DNA of 64,000 nucleotides from Bacteroidota bacterium (GTDB lineage Bacteria; Bacteroidota; Bacteroidia; AKYH767-A; OLB10): NCBI GenBank assembly GCA_019136655.1, contig JAGVTU010000004.1, positions 1 to 64,000 of the forward strand, read 5' to 3'. Shown piece by piece: positions 42,501 to 51,558 of this stretch (position 1 is its first letter; each line of letters starts with the position of its first letter). The notes under the pieces were generated by a model. It saw only the letters and a program-made list of their open reading frames with translations, ran no database searches and was not told where the DNA came from. The position numbers and the translations under genes were made by a program.

Positions 42501-42988
42501 TATTTTTTCAGTTTGGCAAGATCATAGTCACCATAAAGATTCACTGCCATAATAGGCAAATCAGAAAAATTTACTTCGATAATATCAGGTTCGTTAGGCA
42601 AGTCCTGAGGCAAATCACTTCGTGCTTTGTCAACAGCATCCTTGACTTTACGTTTTGCTTCGTCAATCTTTACATCACTGTTAAATTCAACTACAATACT
42701 GCAGTAGTCCTGATGAGCACTGCTTGTTATTTTCTTAACACCTGAAATTCCTTTACACTGTTTTTCTATATGTCGCACTACAAGGTTCTCCATATCTTTT
42801 GGAGACGTTCCGGGATAAACCACACTTACATAAATATTAGGCAGTGAGATATCAGGAAAACTTTCTTTAGGTATGCTGATATATGACATAATACCCATCA
42901 ATGTAATGATGACGGTTATTATATAAATAGCAGTACGGTTGTCTATTGCCCATGAGGAGGGCTTGAATTCTTTAAAAACGTCCTTCAT
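39599..42988 (-). CDS. RND efflux transporter, permease subunit
   Basis: A 1129-residue inner-membrane pump of the AcrB/MexB superfamily. TM1 is near residue 20, a porter domain follows, TM4 carries LGIVVDDAIVVIENTHR (proton-relay Asp pair), then a second half with the same layout, ending in charged residues. Between the two halves (about residues 495-560) there are two extra hydrophobic segments (VIFIAIAALFYVAGV and FTVFLFLIHLLHRFW), more than in classical 12-helix pumps. It is third after TolC and the adaptor in a TetR-controlled operon. Exported compounds unknown. Confidence 0.92.
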   Translation of the reverse strand: MKDVFKEFKPSSWAIDNRTAIYIITVIITLMGIMSYISIPKESFPDISLPNIYVSVVYPGTSPKDMENLVVRHIEKQCKGISGVKKITSSAHQDYCSIVVEFNSDVKIDEAKRKVKDAVDKARSDLPQDLPNEPDIIEVNFSDLPIMAVNLYGDYDLAKLKKYADEAKDKMESLKEVKEVKIIGALEREIQINVDVIKLQAAGLTMSDIETAVKYENMTVPGGGVRMNDGTRRSLSVTGEFTNVDQLKNLVVKTMTGAPVYLKDVAEVVDSFKEQESYARLNHKNVITLSVVKRSGENLIEASDKIVNIVNELKANTWPKDLHVVLTGDQSETTRIQLHDLINTIVIGFILVLLVLMFFMGVSNAFFVALSVPLSMCVAFLVLPMIGFTINFIVLFSFLLALGIVVDDAIVVIENTHRIFDNGKMNIVRAAKMATGEIFLPVLSGTLTTLAPFVPLAFWKGVIGKFMFFLPITLIITLLASLVVAYIINPVFAVDFMKKHEQKHDPYKGLKITAVIFIAIAALFYVAGVPGMGNFTVFLFLIHLLHRFWLHKVIHSFQTKVWPAIQKLYSQLLEKALHRTGLMMGGTIALLILSFIAIGIRNGGVSFFPSSDPNFIYVFTSLPVGTDQAYTDSVTKVLESKVYAVVGEKNDVVKSVIASVGENVTDPADQDQGYYANKSKIEIAFVEFSKRHGVSTVKYLDQIREAVKNVVPGAEITVSQEQNGPPVGKPISIEITGDNLQAIATTSENLKRYLDSLRIDGVEELKSDLQDRKPQITFDIDREHMNRLGIFTGTVGNEINMAVLGREVSKYRDQNDEYKIMLRYKQDQRYDVSLLNSIRVMYRDMGMGGVIRSVPVASFASIKYDNTYGVIKRKNQKRIVTISSNLLTDYQSREAEVVGNVMAAVKQFPKTDGVEIKFGGSQEEQAETSAFLGNALLISLGLIFIILVIQFNSIGKPVIILSEIIFSIIGVLLGFAIFKMSFSIVMTGIGIVALAGIVVRNGILLVEFAEMLREQGVGPYEAIVEAGRTRMTPVLLTATATSLGLIPLAIGLNIDFVTLFTEFNPHIFIGGDSTSFWGPLSWTMIFGLMFATFLTLFLVPVMYLMSENLKARLSKKLKRTKEPENELIA

Positions 42989-43001
42989 AAAATTTTCCGG
43001 A

Positions 43002-44120
43002 TTATAATTTTATCGCATCACCTTCAATAAGGTTCTGATATCCTGTTGTAATTACTTTATCACCTTCATTCAAACCTTCTGTTATCTCAATAGTGCCATT
43101 GTAAGTCAAACCGGTTTTTACCTGCTTACGCTTAGCAGTCATTTTGCCGTTTTTGTTTTCAGCAACAAACACATATTCACCATCAAGTCCTTTTTGAACT
43201 ACATTCACCGGCAGCGACAGTGTCTTTTCATTGGAATAATCAGCAATTTTTAAAACTGCAAGCATATTAGGACGTAATAAATTTTCCTTATTGCCAAGTT
43301 TTACTTCAACATTAAAGGTACGGTTCATGTTGTTGATAGCATTACCTGAGTAAGAAACTTTGGTTTTAACTTCCTTATTCAAGTCAGGAAACACCACCAG
43401 CGCATCATCATTCTTATGTACACGGTTGATATAGGCTTCAGGTATTTCACCTTTTATCTTCAGCATATTCAAATTCACAATGCGAATAGCCGGCACCTGA
43501 GGTGATACTACTTGTCCTGCTTTGATGTTAACCATATCTACGGTTCCGTCAAATGGAGCTTTGATGCGTGTAAGTTCCCACTGTTCGCGATAATTTGCCA
43601 AACGTTTTTCAGCACTTTCTTTTGTAGTCTTTGCCTGCAAGTATTGAATTTCACTTCCTATCTGTTGGTCCCAAAGATTTTTTTGTCGCTGATAAACTGT
43701 GGTTGCAAGATCAACTGCGCTTTGCAGTTCACCGATTGTCTGCACCATGATTTTATCATCAAGTGTTGCAAGTATCTGTCCTTTCTTTACGTGATCTCCT
43801 GCCTGAACATTTATGGCTGTTACTGTTCCTGACGACATGGGATTTAACATCACATCTTCATCGCCTTCCACATTGGCTTGCACTTCCAGATAGTGTGTAA
43901 ATGCATGTTGTTGCATTTCTGTTACTGCAACATTTTTATACTTCTCACTCTTAGTTGTATCTGTTGCTGCAATTTCATCTTCCAAATTGCGGATTTGTTC
44001 GGTAAGTTCTGCCTGTTGTTTTTTCAACTTATCTAACTTACTTTTTTTCTGATCCAGGTTTCCTCCTCCGCATGATGACAGCAGCATCAATATTCCGACA
44101 GAGGCTATAAGCTTATTCAT
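43002..44120 (-). CDS. RND efflux periplasmic adaptor (MFP), lipoprotein
   Basis: A 372-residue membrane-fusion protein. Lipobox LLSSC anchors it. A coiled coil (residues about 25-55) precedes the lipoyl halves (VMLNPMSSGTVTAINVQAGDHVKKGQILATLD and the later RIKAPFDGTVDMVNIKAGQVV), between which lies the hairpin. A beta-barrel and membrane-proximal domain end the protein. It joins the RND pump (13 bp downstream) to the TolC-type channel (26 bp upstream). Confidence 0.92.
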   Translation of the reverse strand: MNKLIASVGILMLLSSCGGGNLDQKKSKLDKLKKQQAELTEQIRNLEDEIAATDTTKSEKYKNVAVTEMQQHAFTHYLEVQANVEGDEDVMLNPMSSGTVTAINVQAGDHVKKGQILATLDDKIMVQTIGELQSAVDLATTVYQRQKNLWDQQIGSEIQYLQAKTTKESAEKRLANYREQWELTRIKAPFDGTVDMVNIKAGQVVSPQVPAIRIVNLNMLKIKGEIPEAYINRVHKNDDALVVFPDLNKEVKTKVSYSGNAINNMNRTFNVEVKLGNKENLLRPNMLAVLKIADYSNEKTLSLPVNVVQKGLDGEYVFVAENKNGKMTAKRKQVKTGLTYNGTIEITEGLNEGDKVITTGYQNLIEGDAIKL

Positions 44121-44146
44121 AATCTGTATATATGTTAGTGATATTT

Positions 44147-45496
44147 TTAATTTTTAATTAATGTTCCTGTTGCTTTTGCATAGTCAACTTTAGCTATGTA
44201 AGCTTCTATTAATGATGTATAATAATTTGTTTCGGCAACCTTCAATGCAGTTTCTGCATCCATAACTTCGAGGCTGCTGCCAACACCTTCTTCAAATTTC
44301 TTTTTTGTAATGCGAGCCACATCAGCAGCAAGTTTTCTGTTTTCGCTTTGTGTGTCGAGAGAGGCCAGTGCATTTATTAAGGAAGTACGGGCAGTTTGAA
44401 CTTCCAGCTGCAAACCCTGCGATACGGATTGAATGGTGTTGTCAATTTTGTCCATTGCAAACCGAGCCTGCTTTACACGTGTTGCTTTCTGAAAACCATC
44501 GAACACCGGTACAGTAAGTTTTAATCCTACCAATGAGGTTCGGTACCAGGGTTTGTTTTCAAAAATGTCGAAATCATCTCGGGAAGCATTTACACTGTAT
44601 GAACCAAATGCTACAAGTGAAGGCAGATAAGCAACGCGCTTTAATTTTAAATCTATCTTAAGCAATTGTTTTGTAGTTTGCAATACATCCATTTCAATAC
44701 GGTTGTTTATATCAAATGTATCAGCCGCATTAATCATGGTTGTGGACTTAATATCTTCAAGTTTATCCGTAAGTGTGAGTTCGTCCTGCATATTGGCGCC
44801 AATCTGAAATTTCAGCAGGTTGACAGATAAAGTAACCATACGGTCTAATTTTTCTTTCTCTGTTATGATGTTGTTGTAAGCAAGTACAGTCCTGTCATAA
44901 TCTATTTTTTCGGCAAAGCCATTTTCGTAAGTGGCTTTCATATCATCACGCAATTTTTTCAGTCGTTTGACATTGGCATCCAGAATTTGCGTTTGCTCCT
45001 GAAGAATTAATACGTTGTAATAAGCTTTACTCACTGTGGCTGCAAGTTCTGTTTTGGTTTGATTTATCTGTTTGTGCATCAGGTCAACATACATGCGTGA
45101 AGCTTTTAAGCCTACAAGATAAGAACCATCAAATATCAATTGCGATGCTGATAATCCTGCTGTAGAAGAATAGTTTTGCCCAAACTGTACAGGATAGAAA
45201 GATCCGGGGTCGCCTCCGAAAAATTCACCGGGTACAAACGTGGTAGGGATATCAATAAATTTGGTAATGTCGGCACTGCCGCTTATCTGTGGCAAACCGA
45301 TACCGAGCAATTCATCTGATTTTTCTTTGGCAATCTTCTTGTCGAGTACTGCATTTTTAACGCTAACCTGATTTTTTATGGCAAAGTCAACCGCTTGCTG
45401 CAGTGAAAAAGCATATTGGTTTTTAGTAGTTTGCTGTGCCGAAATCTGAAAAGTGATCAGTACAAAAACAGGCAGTAATTTAATTTTTTTCAGCAT
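44147..45496 (-). CDS. TolC-family outer-membrane efflux channel
   Basis: A 449-residue outer-membrane factor with signal peptide ending QISAQ and two TolC repeats rich in long helices (SLQQAVDFAIKNQVSVKNA and a second copy in the C-terminal half with KKFEEGVGSSLEVMDAETAL). It forms the exit duct of the tripartite pump. It follows the tetR gene by 12 bp, so repressor and pump form one operon. Confidence 0.92.
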   Translation of the reverse strand: MLKKIKLLPVFVLITFQISAQQTTKNQYAFSLQQAVDFAIKNQVSVKNAVLDKKIAKEKSDELLGIGLPQISGSADITKFIDIPTTFVPGEFFGGDPGSFYPVQFGQNYSSTAGLSASQLIFDGSYLVGLKASRMYVDLMHKQINQTKTELAATVSKAYYNVLILQEQTQILDANVKRLKKLRDDMKATYENGFAEKIDYDRTVLAYNNIITEKEKLDRMVTLSVNLLKFQIGANMQDELTLTDKLEDIKSTTMINAADTFDINNRIEMDVLQTTKQLLKIDLKLKRVAYLPSLVAFGSYSVNASRDDFDIFENKPWYRTSLVGLKLTVPVFDGFQKATRVKQARFAMDKIDNTIQSVSQGLQLEVQTARTSLINALASLDTQSENRKLAADVARITKKKFEEGVGSSLEVMDAETALKVAETNYYTSLIEAYIAKVDYAKATGTLIKN

Positions 45497-45508
45497 AATG
45501 TTTTGCGA

Positions 45509-46123
45509 TTAATCTTCGTCTATAATATTTTTATATTTATTAATAAGCCGGTGCCCTTTTACGGTAACTATCCCATGTAAAAAATGATCGAGCAGCGCTA
45601 ACTGTACTTCATGTATTTTAAAGTGCGATGGGGGAAAAATCTCTGCATTCATACCCATTGAAACTTCTTCCAGACGTAGTCTGACCAATATTTTGAGATT
45701 TATATCCGGGCGGTAAAGTTGTTCTGCGATTCCTTTTTTCAGATTTTTTTCAATGGTAGCAGCTATGCTTTCTTCTCTAAAGTTTAAAAACAGTTTCCAT
45801 GCTTTAGGATAATAGCGCTGCATATCTTCAAACAATACCGGATTCAAACTTGAAAATGTTTCATGCAGTTTTTGCATGGAAATAATAATTTCATGAATGG
45901 CATCCTTACTTTCCTGCGAATATTCTTTCAGCATACAGCGATTTTCATGTAGAAAATTTTCGCATGCTTTCTGCACAATCTCATCCTTATCTTTAAAACA
46001 GGAATAAATTGTTTTCTTGGAAACAGCAAGATGGTTGGCAATGTCATCCATGGTTACCCTGCGGATTCCCTGACGGAAAAACATTCCCAATGATTCTGTT
46101 AGTATTCTTTCTTTAATATCCAT
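45509..46123 (-). CDS. TetR-family repressor of the efflux operon
   Basis: A 204-residue TetR regulator. HTH at about residues 8-50 (RILTESLGMFFRQGIRRVTMDDIANHLAVSKKTIYSCF), with a divergent helical ligand domain after it. ATG 46123 is preferred over a TTG 21 bp upstream. A 28-bp palindrome immediately upstream (46151-46178) is its likely operator, next to a -7-like element at 46142-46149. It is first in the tetR-tolC-MFP-RND operon, which implies negative autoregulation of the whole pump, relieved by a pump substrate. Confidence 0.9.
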   Translation of the reverse strand: MDIKERILTESLGMFFRQGIRRVTMDDIANHLAVSKKTIYSCFKDKDEIVQKACENFLHENRCMLKEYSQESKDAIHEIIISMQKLHETFSSLNPVLFEDMQRYYPKAWKLFLNFREESIAATIEKNLKKGIAEQLYRPDINLKILVRLRLEEVSMGMNAEIFPPSHFKIHEVQLALLDHFLHGIVTVKGHRLINKYKNIIDED

Positions 46124-46141
46124 TTCGTTAAAAAACGGCCG

Positions 46142-46149
46142 CAAAACTC
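46142..46149 (-). promoter_or_regulatory. Probable -7 element of the efflux operon
   Basis: On the minus strand this reads GAGTTTTG, one mismatch from TAnnTTTG, directly after the TetR palindrome and 18 bp before the tetR ATG. Confidence 0.35.
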
Positions 46150-46150
46150 A

Positions 46151-46178
46151 GGAAACTTTTTTAGTTTTCAAAGTTTCC
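46151..46178. promoter_or_regulatory. TetR operator palindrome
   Basis: GGAAACTTT (46151-46159), 10-bp spacer, AAAGTTTCC (46170-46178): perfect 9-bp arms ending 28 bp before the tetR start codon and covering the expected -33 to -10 region. Confidence 0.7.
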
Positions 46179-46231
46179 ACATAAAAAAATGTAGTCTTTA
46201 ACCTTTTTTAACAGAAAACTCAGTTTTGGAT

Positions 46232-47242
46232 TTATTGAAACAACTGTTTGGTCAAACCCAACCATTCAAGTGCTGAACCATGCAACAATTGCTCTTTAAT
46301 TTTATTATCCAAATTCATTTCTTTTACCAATTTCCCCGGAATGGCTTCACCTAACGGAAATGGATAATCACTGCCAAGGGCAATACGGTTGGCACCTGCA
46401 AACTGTATAAGATAACGCAACATATTTTCGTCATGCACCAGCGAGTCGAAATAAAAATTGCCAATATATTTTGATGGTGAATGTGGATTGTCAATAGCTA
46501 CCAAATCTGGGCGGCAGTCGAAGCCATGTTTTATACGTCCGAAAGTTGAAGGAAAACTACCTCCGCCATGAGCAAAGGCTACACGCAGCTTTGGTAATCT
46601 TTCAAATACTCCTCCAAAAATCATGGAACATATTGCGCGTGATGATTCAGCAGGCATACCTACCAGCCACGGCAGCCAGTAACGTTGCATCTGTTGTTGT
46701 CCCATCATATCCCATGGATGAACAAAGATGGGCATATCCAGTTTTTCACAAGCCTGAAATACAGGAAACAGATGTTCGTCATTCAGGTTCCATTCGTTTA
46801 CATGCGTGCCTATCTGAATTCCTGTAAGACCGATTTTTTTGCAACGCTCCAGTTCTTTTACAGCCAGCTCAGGTGCTTGCATGGGCAATGTGGCCAAACC
46901 CACAAAACGCTTTGGGTATTGCCGAACTATGCCCGCAATATGGTCGTTCAGATATTCAGCCAATGACAATGCATCATTTGGTTTAGCCCAATACGAAAAC
47001 ATTACAGGTACTGTACTCAGCACCTGCACCTGCACATCATGTTGGTCGCACTCATGCATTCGTGATGTTGCATCCCAGCAGTTACTTTCAATTTCACGAA
47101 AAAAAGTTCCGTCATCGCGAAGCATTCGCGCACAGCATGGCTTATGATGCTCGAGTTGAATAAATCCTCCATAACCAAATTTGCTTTTCCAGTCAGGTAG
47201 TTTTTCAGGCAAAATGTGTGTATGGATATCTATCGTAAGCAT
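46232..47242 (-). CDS. ACMSD-like amidohydrolase (aminocarboxymuconate-semialdehyde decarboxylase)
   Basis: A 336-residue metal-dependent decarboxylase/hydrolase. The N-terminal metal motif IDIHTHILP (H7, H9) matches the start of ACMSD, so ATG 47242 is right. Further motifs: the HPWDMMG region at about 178, FAHGGGSFP with a metal-binding His near 228, and [10 protein letters not shown] with the catalytic Asp near 296. ACMSD decarboxylates a tryptophan/3-hydroxyanthranilate catabolite. No other kynurenine-pathway gene is in the window, so a related substrate is possible. A promoter element lies 25 bp upstream. Confidence 0.85.
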   Translation of the reverse strand: MLTIDIHTHILPEKLPDWKSKFGYGGFIQLEHHKPCCARMLRDDGTFFREIESNCWDATSRMHECDQHDVQVQVLSTVPVMFSYWAKPNDALSLAEYLNDHIAGIVRQYPKRFVGLATLPMQAPELAVKELERCKKIGLTGIQIGTHVNEWNLNDEHLFPVFQACEKLDMPIFVHPWDMMGQQQMQRYWLPWLVGMPAESSRAICSMIFGGVFERLPKLRVAFAHGGGSFPSTFGRIKHGFDCRPDLVAIDNPHSPSKYIGNFYFDSLVHDENMLRYLIQFAGANRIALGSDYPFPLGEAIPGKLVKEMNLDNKIKEQLLHGSALEWLGLTKQLFQ

Positions 47243-47266
47243 GCTGCAGAGAATAATAATTTTTTG

Positions 47267-47274
47267 CAAATGTA
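47267..47274 (-). promoter_or_regulatory. -7 promoter element of the ACMSD-like gene
   Basis: TACATTTG on the minus strand, a full match to TAnnTTTG, 24 bp before the ATG at 47242; this also supports the shorter start. Confidence 0.5.
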
Positions 47275-47309
47275 TAAACAACTGAGCTAGCTGATAGACG
47301 GAAAACCTA

Positions 47310-47317
47310 TACTTTTG
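47310..47317 (+). promoter_or_regulatory. -7 promoter element of the helicase gene
   Basis: TACTTTTG, a full match to TAnnTTTG, 16 bp before the TTG start at 47334. Confidence 0.45.
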
Positions 47318-47333
47318 AAAAAATCATTTTTCA

Positions 47334-48743
47334 TTGGCATCTCATACAGAGAAATTATTACACAAAAATTTTCCATTTGAACCAACAGGTGCTCAGAAAC
47401 AATTAATGCACAGGCTTGCAGCATTTATTGATGCTGCAACTACTTATAAATGTTTTTTGCTGAAAGGGTATGCCGGAACAGGTAAAACAACATTAATAAA
47501 GTCGTTGATTAAAACACTGCGCAAACTTGATTATGATGTTAAGTTGCTTGCCCCAACAGGCAGAGCTGCAAAAGTGATAACGCATTACACCGGCAGCGAT
47601 GCTTCTACCATTCATCGCTATCTCTACGAAATAAAAAGTGATAAAGATGGCGGTGTTATTTCAAAGGTGAAGGAAAACAAACACCACCGGCAAGTATTTA
47701 TTATTGATGAGGCTTCAATGATTTCGAATGAAGATGATAAAACACTATTCAAAGGAGCCAGCCTGCTTGCCGATTGCATAGATCATGTCTATTCTCAACC
47801 TGACAATTTTATTCTATTTATTGGAGATACTGCACAGTTGCCTCCCGTAGGAATAGAAGTCAGCCCTGCACTTGACGAAGATTATCTGAGAAGAATGCAT
47901 CAGCTGGAAGTAAGCTCTTTTGAACTGAAGGAAGTAGTAAGACAGCAATTGGATTCCGGTATTCTGGCAAATGCACACTGTACCCGTTTGCTCATTGAGC
48001 GTGAAGAATATCGCCCACGACTGAAGGTTGCAGGTTTTGATGATATGGAAAGAGTGAGTCAGCAAGAGTTAACCGACATATTTGAATCATATTTTCCATT
48101 GCGCTCAGATGGAAATTCAATAATTATTTGCAGAAGCAATAAGCAAGCTAACAGATACAATGAGTTTATACGCAACCGTTTTTATGCATTTGAAGAACCG
48201 GTTGAAAAAAATGAACGGCTGATGGTGGTGAAGAATAATTATTACTGGCATGAGTCTGATGATAAGAATGCATTTATTGCCAATGGCGATGAGTTGCAGA
48301 TAGTTCGCACCTATCATAAAGAAACCGTGCAGGGTTTTGATTTTATGGATGCGCTGGTGGAGCTGAAAGACGAAAACAATACTCGTTTAAAAGTAAAACT
48401 TTTGCTCAATGCGCTCACTACAGAAACGCCTGCATTGCCACATGATGATTACAAAAAACTGTTTCAGCTGTTAAGTGAAAATTACAGAACGCCAAAAGGG
48501 AAAATCAATCTTCGTAAAATGAAAAGCGACCCTTATCTGAATGCACTTCAGGTGAAGTACGCTTATGCAATTACTTGTCATAAAGCGCAAGGTGGTCAGT
48601 GGGAAACAGTGTTTGTTGACCCGGGATTTATTCCTGAAGATAATTATAACAAAGATTATATGCGCTGGCTTTATACAGCACTTACCAGAGCACAACTTAA
48701 AGCTTATCTTATTTCAATTCCTGAACAATTTTTCGTGCAATAA
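47334..48743 (+). CDS. RecD/Dda-like superfamily 1 DNA helicase
   Basis: A 469-residue SF1 helicase. Walker A GYAGTGKTTLI is at about 45-55, APTGRAAKV (motif Ia) at about 79, Walker B FIIDEAS at about 123, GDTAQLPPVG (motif III) at about 165, and the C-terminal AITCHKAQGGQWETVFVD (motif V) and ALTRA (VI). It resembles phage Dda and RecD2-type 5'-3' helicases but lacks the long N-terminal domain of RecD2. TTG 47334 is the chosen start: an upstream promoter element supports it and the next ATG would cut into the fold. Confidence 0.87.
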   Translation: MASHTEKLLHKNFPFEPTGAQKQLMHRLAAFIDAATTYKCFLLKGYAGTGKTTLIKSLIKTLRKLDYDVKLLAPTGRAAKVITHYTGSDASTIHRYLYEIKSDKDGGVISKVKENKHHRQVFIIDEASMISNEDDKTLFKGASLLADCIDHVYSQPDNFILFIGDTAQLPPVGIEVSPALDEDYLRRMHQLEVSSFELKEVVRQQLDSGILANAHCTRLLIEREEYRPRLKVAGFDDMERVSQQELTDIFESYFPLRSDGNSIIICRSNKQANRYNEFIRNRFYAFEEPVEKNERLMVVKNNYYWHESDDKNAFIANGDELQIVRTYHKETVQGFDFMDALVELKDENNTRLKVKLLLNALTTETPALPHDDYKKLFQLLSENYRTPKGKINLRKMKSDPYLNALQVKYAYAITCHKAQGGQWETVFVDPGFIPEDNYNKDYMRWLYTALTRAQLKAYLISIPEQFFVQ

Positions 48744-48776
48744 AAGTTGATGGAAAGACTAATGACTTTTGGTCTT

Positions 48777-49400
48777 TCAAAGCGGCATTACTTCGGTGAC
48801 GGGATTGATGAAGTAAATACTTTTTGATTTGACTTCAATACAACAGAAATTTTTTCGCAGCTGATGTTGTTTGATAAACACACGGCCTGTGCGAATTTTA
48901 AATTTCGCTCCGATTTCAATTTCTTCAAGTGTGAGCCAACGGTCTTCAGGTTTGTCGTAATTGCGTAAGGTGCGCAGCAGGTGATGATCGGTGCAGCTGG
49001 TGGCAGCAGGGTTTTGCATATAATCGTTCAGCGCTTTCACAATGTCTGGCGGAAAAATATGCTCACGAAGTATGGGCATCATCAGTTTTTTGTATTCGTT
49101 TTTCCATTCTTTGCCATGAGGTACCGTAATACGTTTGCGTATCTTCCATTGGTTCAGATGTGCAACCTCATGGATAAATGTAATCAGAAAAGCGTAGGGA
49201 TTCAGGTCGTGATTGATGGATATACGATGACCGTGGCCATCCTGTGGAGGACGGTAATCGCCATACTTGCTGTTGCGGCTGCGTGTAATTTTAAGACTGA
49301 TTTTGTTTTCCGAAATCCATTCAATGCAGTATGGAATTGCTCTTTCGGGAACATACTTTCTTAAGGCTTCTTCAATTTGTGTTAAAGTAACTCTCGACAT
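48777..49400 (-). CDS. SprT-like zinc metalloprotease-fold protein
   Basis: A 207-residue SprT-domain protein. The HExxH site is IHEVAH (H77, E78, H81) and the third ligand is likely in PHGKEWKNEY, about 20 residues later. Relatives include SPRTN proteases that remove DNA-protein crosslinks, although bacterial SprT members are little studied. The C-terminal 70 residues include paired Cys (FCCIEVKSKSIYFINP). It lies 18 bp after feoB on the same strand. Confidence 0.83.
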   Translation of the reverse strand: MSRVTLTQIEEALRKYVPERAIPYCIEWISENKISLKITRSRNSKYGDYRPPQDGHGHRISINHDLNPYAFLITFIHEVAHLNQWKIRKRITVPHGKEWKNEYKKLMMPILREHIFPPDIVKALNDYMQNPAATSCTDHHLLRTLRNYDKPEDRWLTLEEIEIGAKFKIRTGRVFIKQHQLRKNFCCIEVKSKSIYFINPVTEVMPL

Positions 49401-49418
49401 CAGTGATACGGCAACTGT

Positions 49419-51542
49419 TTATTTCAAAAGTTGATAAGCAATAAAACTGGCAACCCATGCAAGCGCACCCATATAAACAAACTGAATAACCGGCCATTTC
49501 CACGAACCGGTTTCGCGTTTCACTACGGCAAGCGTACTCATACATTGCATGGCAAATGCATAAAACAACATCAGCGACAGGCCTACGGCAAGGGTGTAGC
49601 GCGGAGCACCTGTCTCTGTTTTTTCAGCTCTCATTTTTTCAAGAATAGGTTGGTTCTCTGATTCGCCACCAACACTGTAAATGGTGGACATGGTTCCCAC
49701 AAAAACTTCGCGTGCAGCAAAGGAAGTTACCAAAGCAATTCCGATTTTCCAGTCGAAGCCCAAAGGTTGAATGGCTGGTTCGAGTGCTCTGCCCATCCAT
49801 CCTGCATAGGAGTTTTCAAGTTTTTCAGATTGAAGTTTTGCCAACTGCTCCTGTGGTGGTGAAGGTTGTGCAGCAAGTTCGGTATATTCCTTTTCGAGGT
49901 TGTTGTATTTATCACCGGGTCCGCGTGACGACAAAAACCACAACACAATAGAAATGGCGATAATGATTTTACCTGCATCGAATAGAAAAATTTTTACTTT
50001 ATCATAAATGGTAATGAGAATATTTTTCCATCGCGGCAAGCGATAAACAGGGAGTTCGAGAATAAAAAAATCGCGGCTTTTTGATTTCAGAATTTTTTTC
50101 ATCACCAAGGCCGATGCTATTGCTGCAACAAAACCGATAAGATACATAAACATCATAATCAATCCCTGCGAGTTGATGAATCCAAGAATATAATAGCGCG
50201 GAACAATGAGCGATATCAATAAGGTATAAACCGGAAGCCGTGCCGAACAACTCATCAGCGGAGTCACCATAATGGTAATCATTCGTTCTTTCCAGCTTTG
50301 TATGGTACGTGTTGCCATGATGGCAGGCACTGCACAAGCCACACCACTTATAAGAGGAATAACCGAACGTCCGTTAAGCCCGAAAGGGCGCATCAGCCTG
50401 TCCATGATAAAACTTACACGCGACATATACCCTGTGTCTTCCAGAATGGTGATAAACAAAAACAGCAATGCAATTTGCGGAATAAAAATGATGATACCTC
50501 CAAGTCCGGCAAGTACACCGTTTACCAGCAAATCGTTGAGCATTCCCTGCGGAAGCCACTCACTCACCTTAGATGAAAGCTGAGCAAAAGTTCCGTCAAT
50601 AAAATCCATCGGAAACTGTGCTACGTTGAATATAAACTGAAAAATAATAAACAGTATAGCAAGAAATATCACAAACCCCCAGATGCGGTGTGTTACCAAA
50701 TTGTCAATACTACGGGTCAGGGATTTGCGAAATGATACTGCCTGCGAAACACAGCTTTTCATCAACACCGAAATGGTTTTGTAACGCTCAAGTGTTTCAC
50801 CGGCCTGCATCACTGTGTTTTTGAAACCATGCTGTTGTGTAATGTCTCTTAAACGCTCTTTTTGTTTTTCATCAATAAACGAAAGCGGAACTTTTTCAAA
50901 ATTTCCCGCAAGAAGAAAAGCGGCATAATCACTTTTTACTGAAAACTCTTTTTTAATTTCTTTGATGGCATCAGGAGCCAGTTCGCATGAAGGCATGATG
51001 TCATTCTCAGGCTGAGGACGGTTTTCAAGCAATGCTTTTTTAATTTCTTCAATACCTGAATTTTGCCTTACCACTGCAGGAACAATTCTTATTCCAAGTG
51101 CTTTTTCAAGTTTGGGAATATCAATCTTCAATCCTTTTTTTATGGCCAGATCCATCATGTTAAGCACCAGCACTACCGGAACTTTCAAATCAATAATCTG
51201 AGAACATAAAAACAAACTGCGTTTTAAGTTGGTTGCATCTGCAATAACAATTACTCTGTCGGGGTGCGATTCATCATTCTTATCCGTCAAAACCTGATAA
51301 GGAATTTGCTCGTCAATGGTTTTTGGATACAAGCTGTATGTGCCGGGCAAATCAGTAATTCTTACTTTATAGGTATTGCCATCGGCTGCATTGCGAATGG
51401 TAAACTGCCCAATGTGTTTGTCAACCGTAACACCTGGAAAGTTCGCAACTTTTTGATTGAGTCCGGTAAGTGCATTAAACAAAGTACTCTTCCCGCTGTT
51501 GGGATTTCCTATCAATGCAACTTTAAGATTTATGTCGGCCAC
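49419..51542 (-). CDS. feoB: Ferrous iron transporter FeoB
   Basis: A 707-residue iron(II) permease. The N-terminal G domain has G1 GNPNSGKSTLF (12-22), G3 DLPGTYSL (near 65) and G4 NMMD (near 128). A helical spacer follows, then a membrane core with two Gate domains (GVACAVPAIMATR and the later SFAAREVFVGTMSTIY). It moves Fe2+ across the inner membrane. It lies 16 bp after feoA, forming a feoAB operon. Confidence 0.96.
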   Translation of the reverse strand: MADINLKVALIGNPNSGKSTLFNALTGLNQKVANFPGVTVDKHIGQFTIRNAADGNTYKVRITDLPGTYSLYPKTIDEQIPYQVLTDKNDESHPDRVIVIADATNLKRSLFLCSQIIDLKVPVVLVLNMMDLAIKKGLKIDIPKLEKALGIRIVPAVVRQNSGIEEIKKALLENRPQPENDIMPSCELAPDAIKEIKKEFSVKSDYAAFLLAGNFEKVPLSFIDEKQKERLRDITQQHGFKNTVMQAGETLERYKTISVLMKSCVSQAVSFRKSLTRSIDNLVTHRIWGFVIFLAILFIIFQFIFNVAQFPMDFIDGTFAQLSSKVSEWLPQGMLNDLLVNGVLAGLGGIIIFIPQIALLFLFITILEDTGYMSRVSFIMDRLMRPFGLNGRSVIPLISGVACAVPAIMATRTIQSWKERMITIMVTPLMSCSARLPVYTLLISLIVPRYYILGFINSQGLIMMFMYLIGFVAAIASALVMKKILKSKSRDFFILELPVYRLPRWKNILITIYDKVKIFLFDAGKIIIAISIVLWFLSSRGPGDKYNNLEKEYTELAAQPSPPQEQLAKLQSEKLENSYAGWMGRALEPAIQPLGFDWKIGIALVTSFAAREVFVGTMSTIYSVGGESENQPILEKMRAEKTETGAPRYTLAVGLSLMLFYAFAMQCMSTLAVVKRETGSWKWPVIQFVYMGALAWVASFIAYQLLK

Positions 51543-51558
51543 CTTTGCGCTGAAAAAT

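Noticed and set aside
39630-42745. Long open frames opposite the RND pump gene
   Set aside because: They are antisense shadows of a strongly supported 1129-residue protein.
48753-48778. GAAAGAC/GTCTTTC hairpin after the helicase gene as a terminator
   Set aside because: It overlaps the end of the convergent SprT-like gene and has no T run; the stem is only 7 bp.
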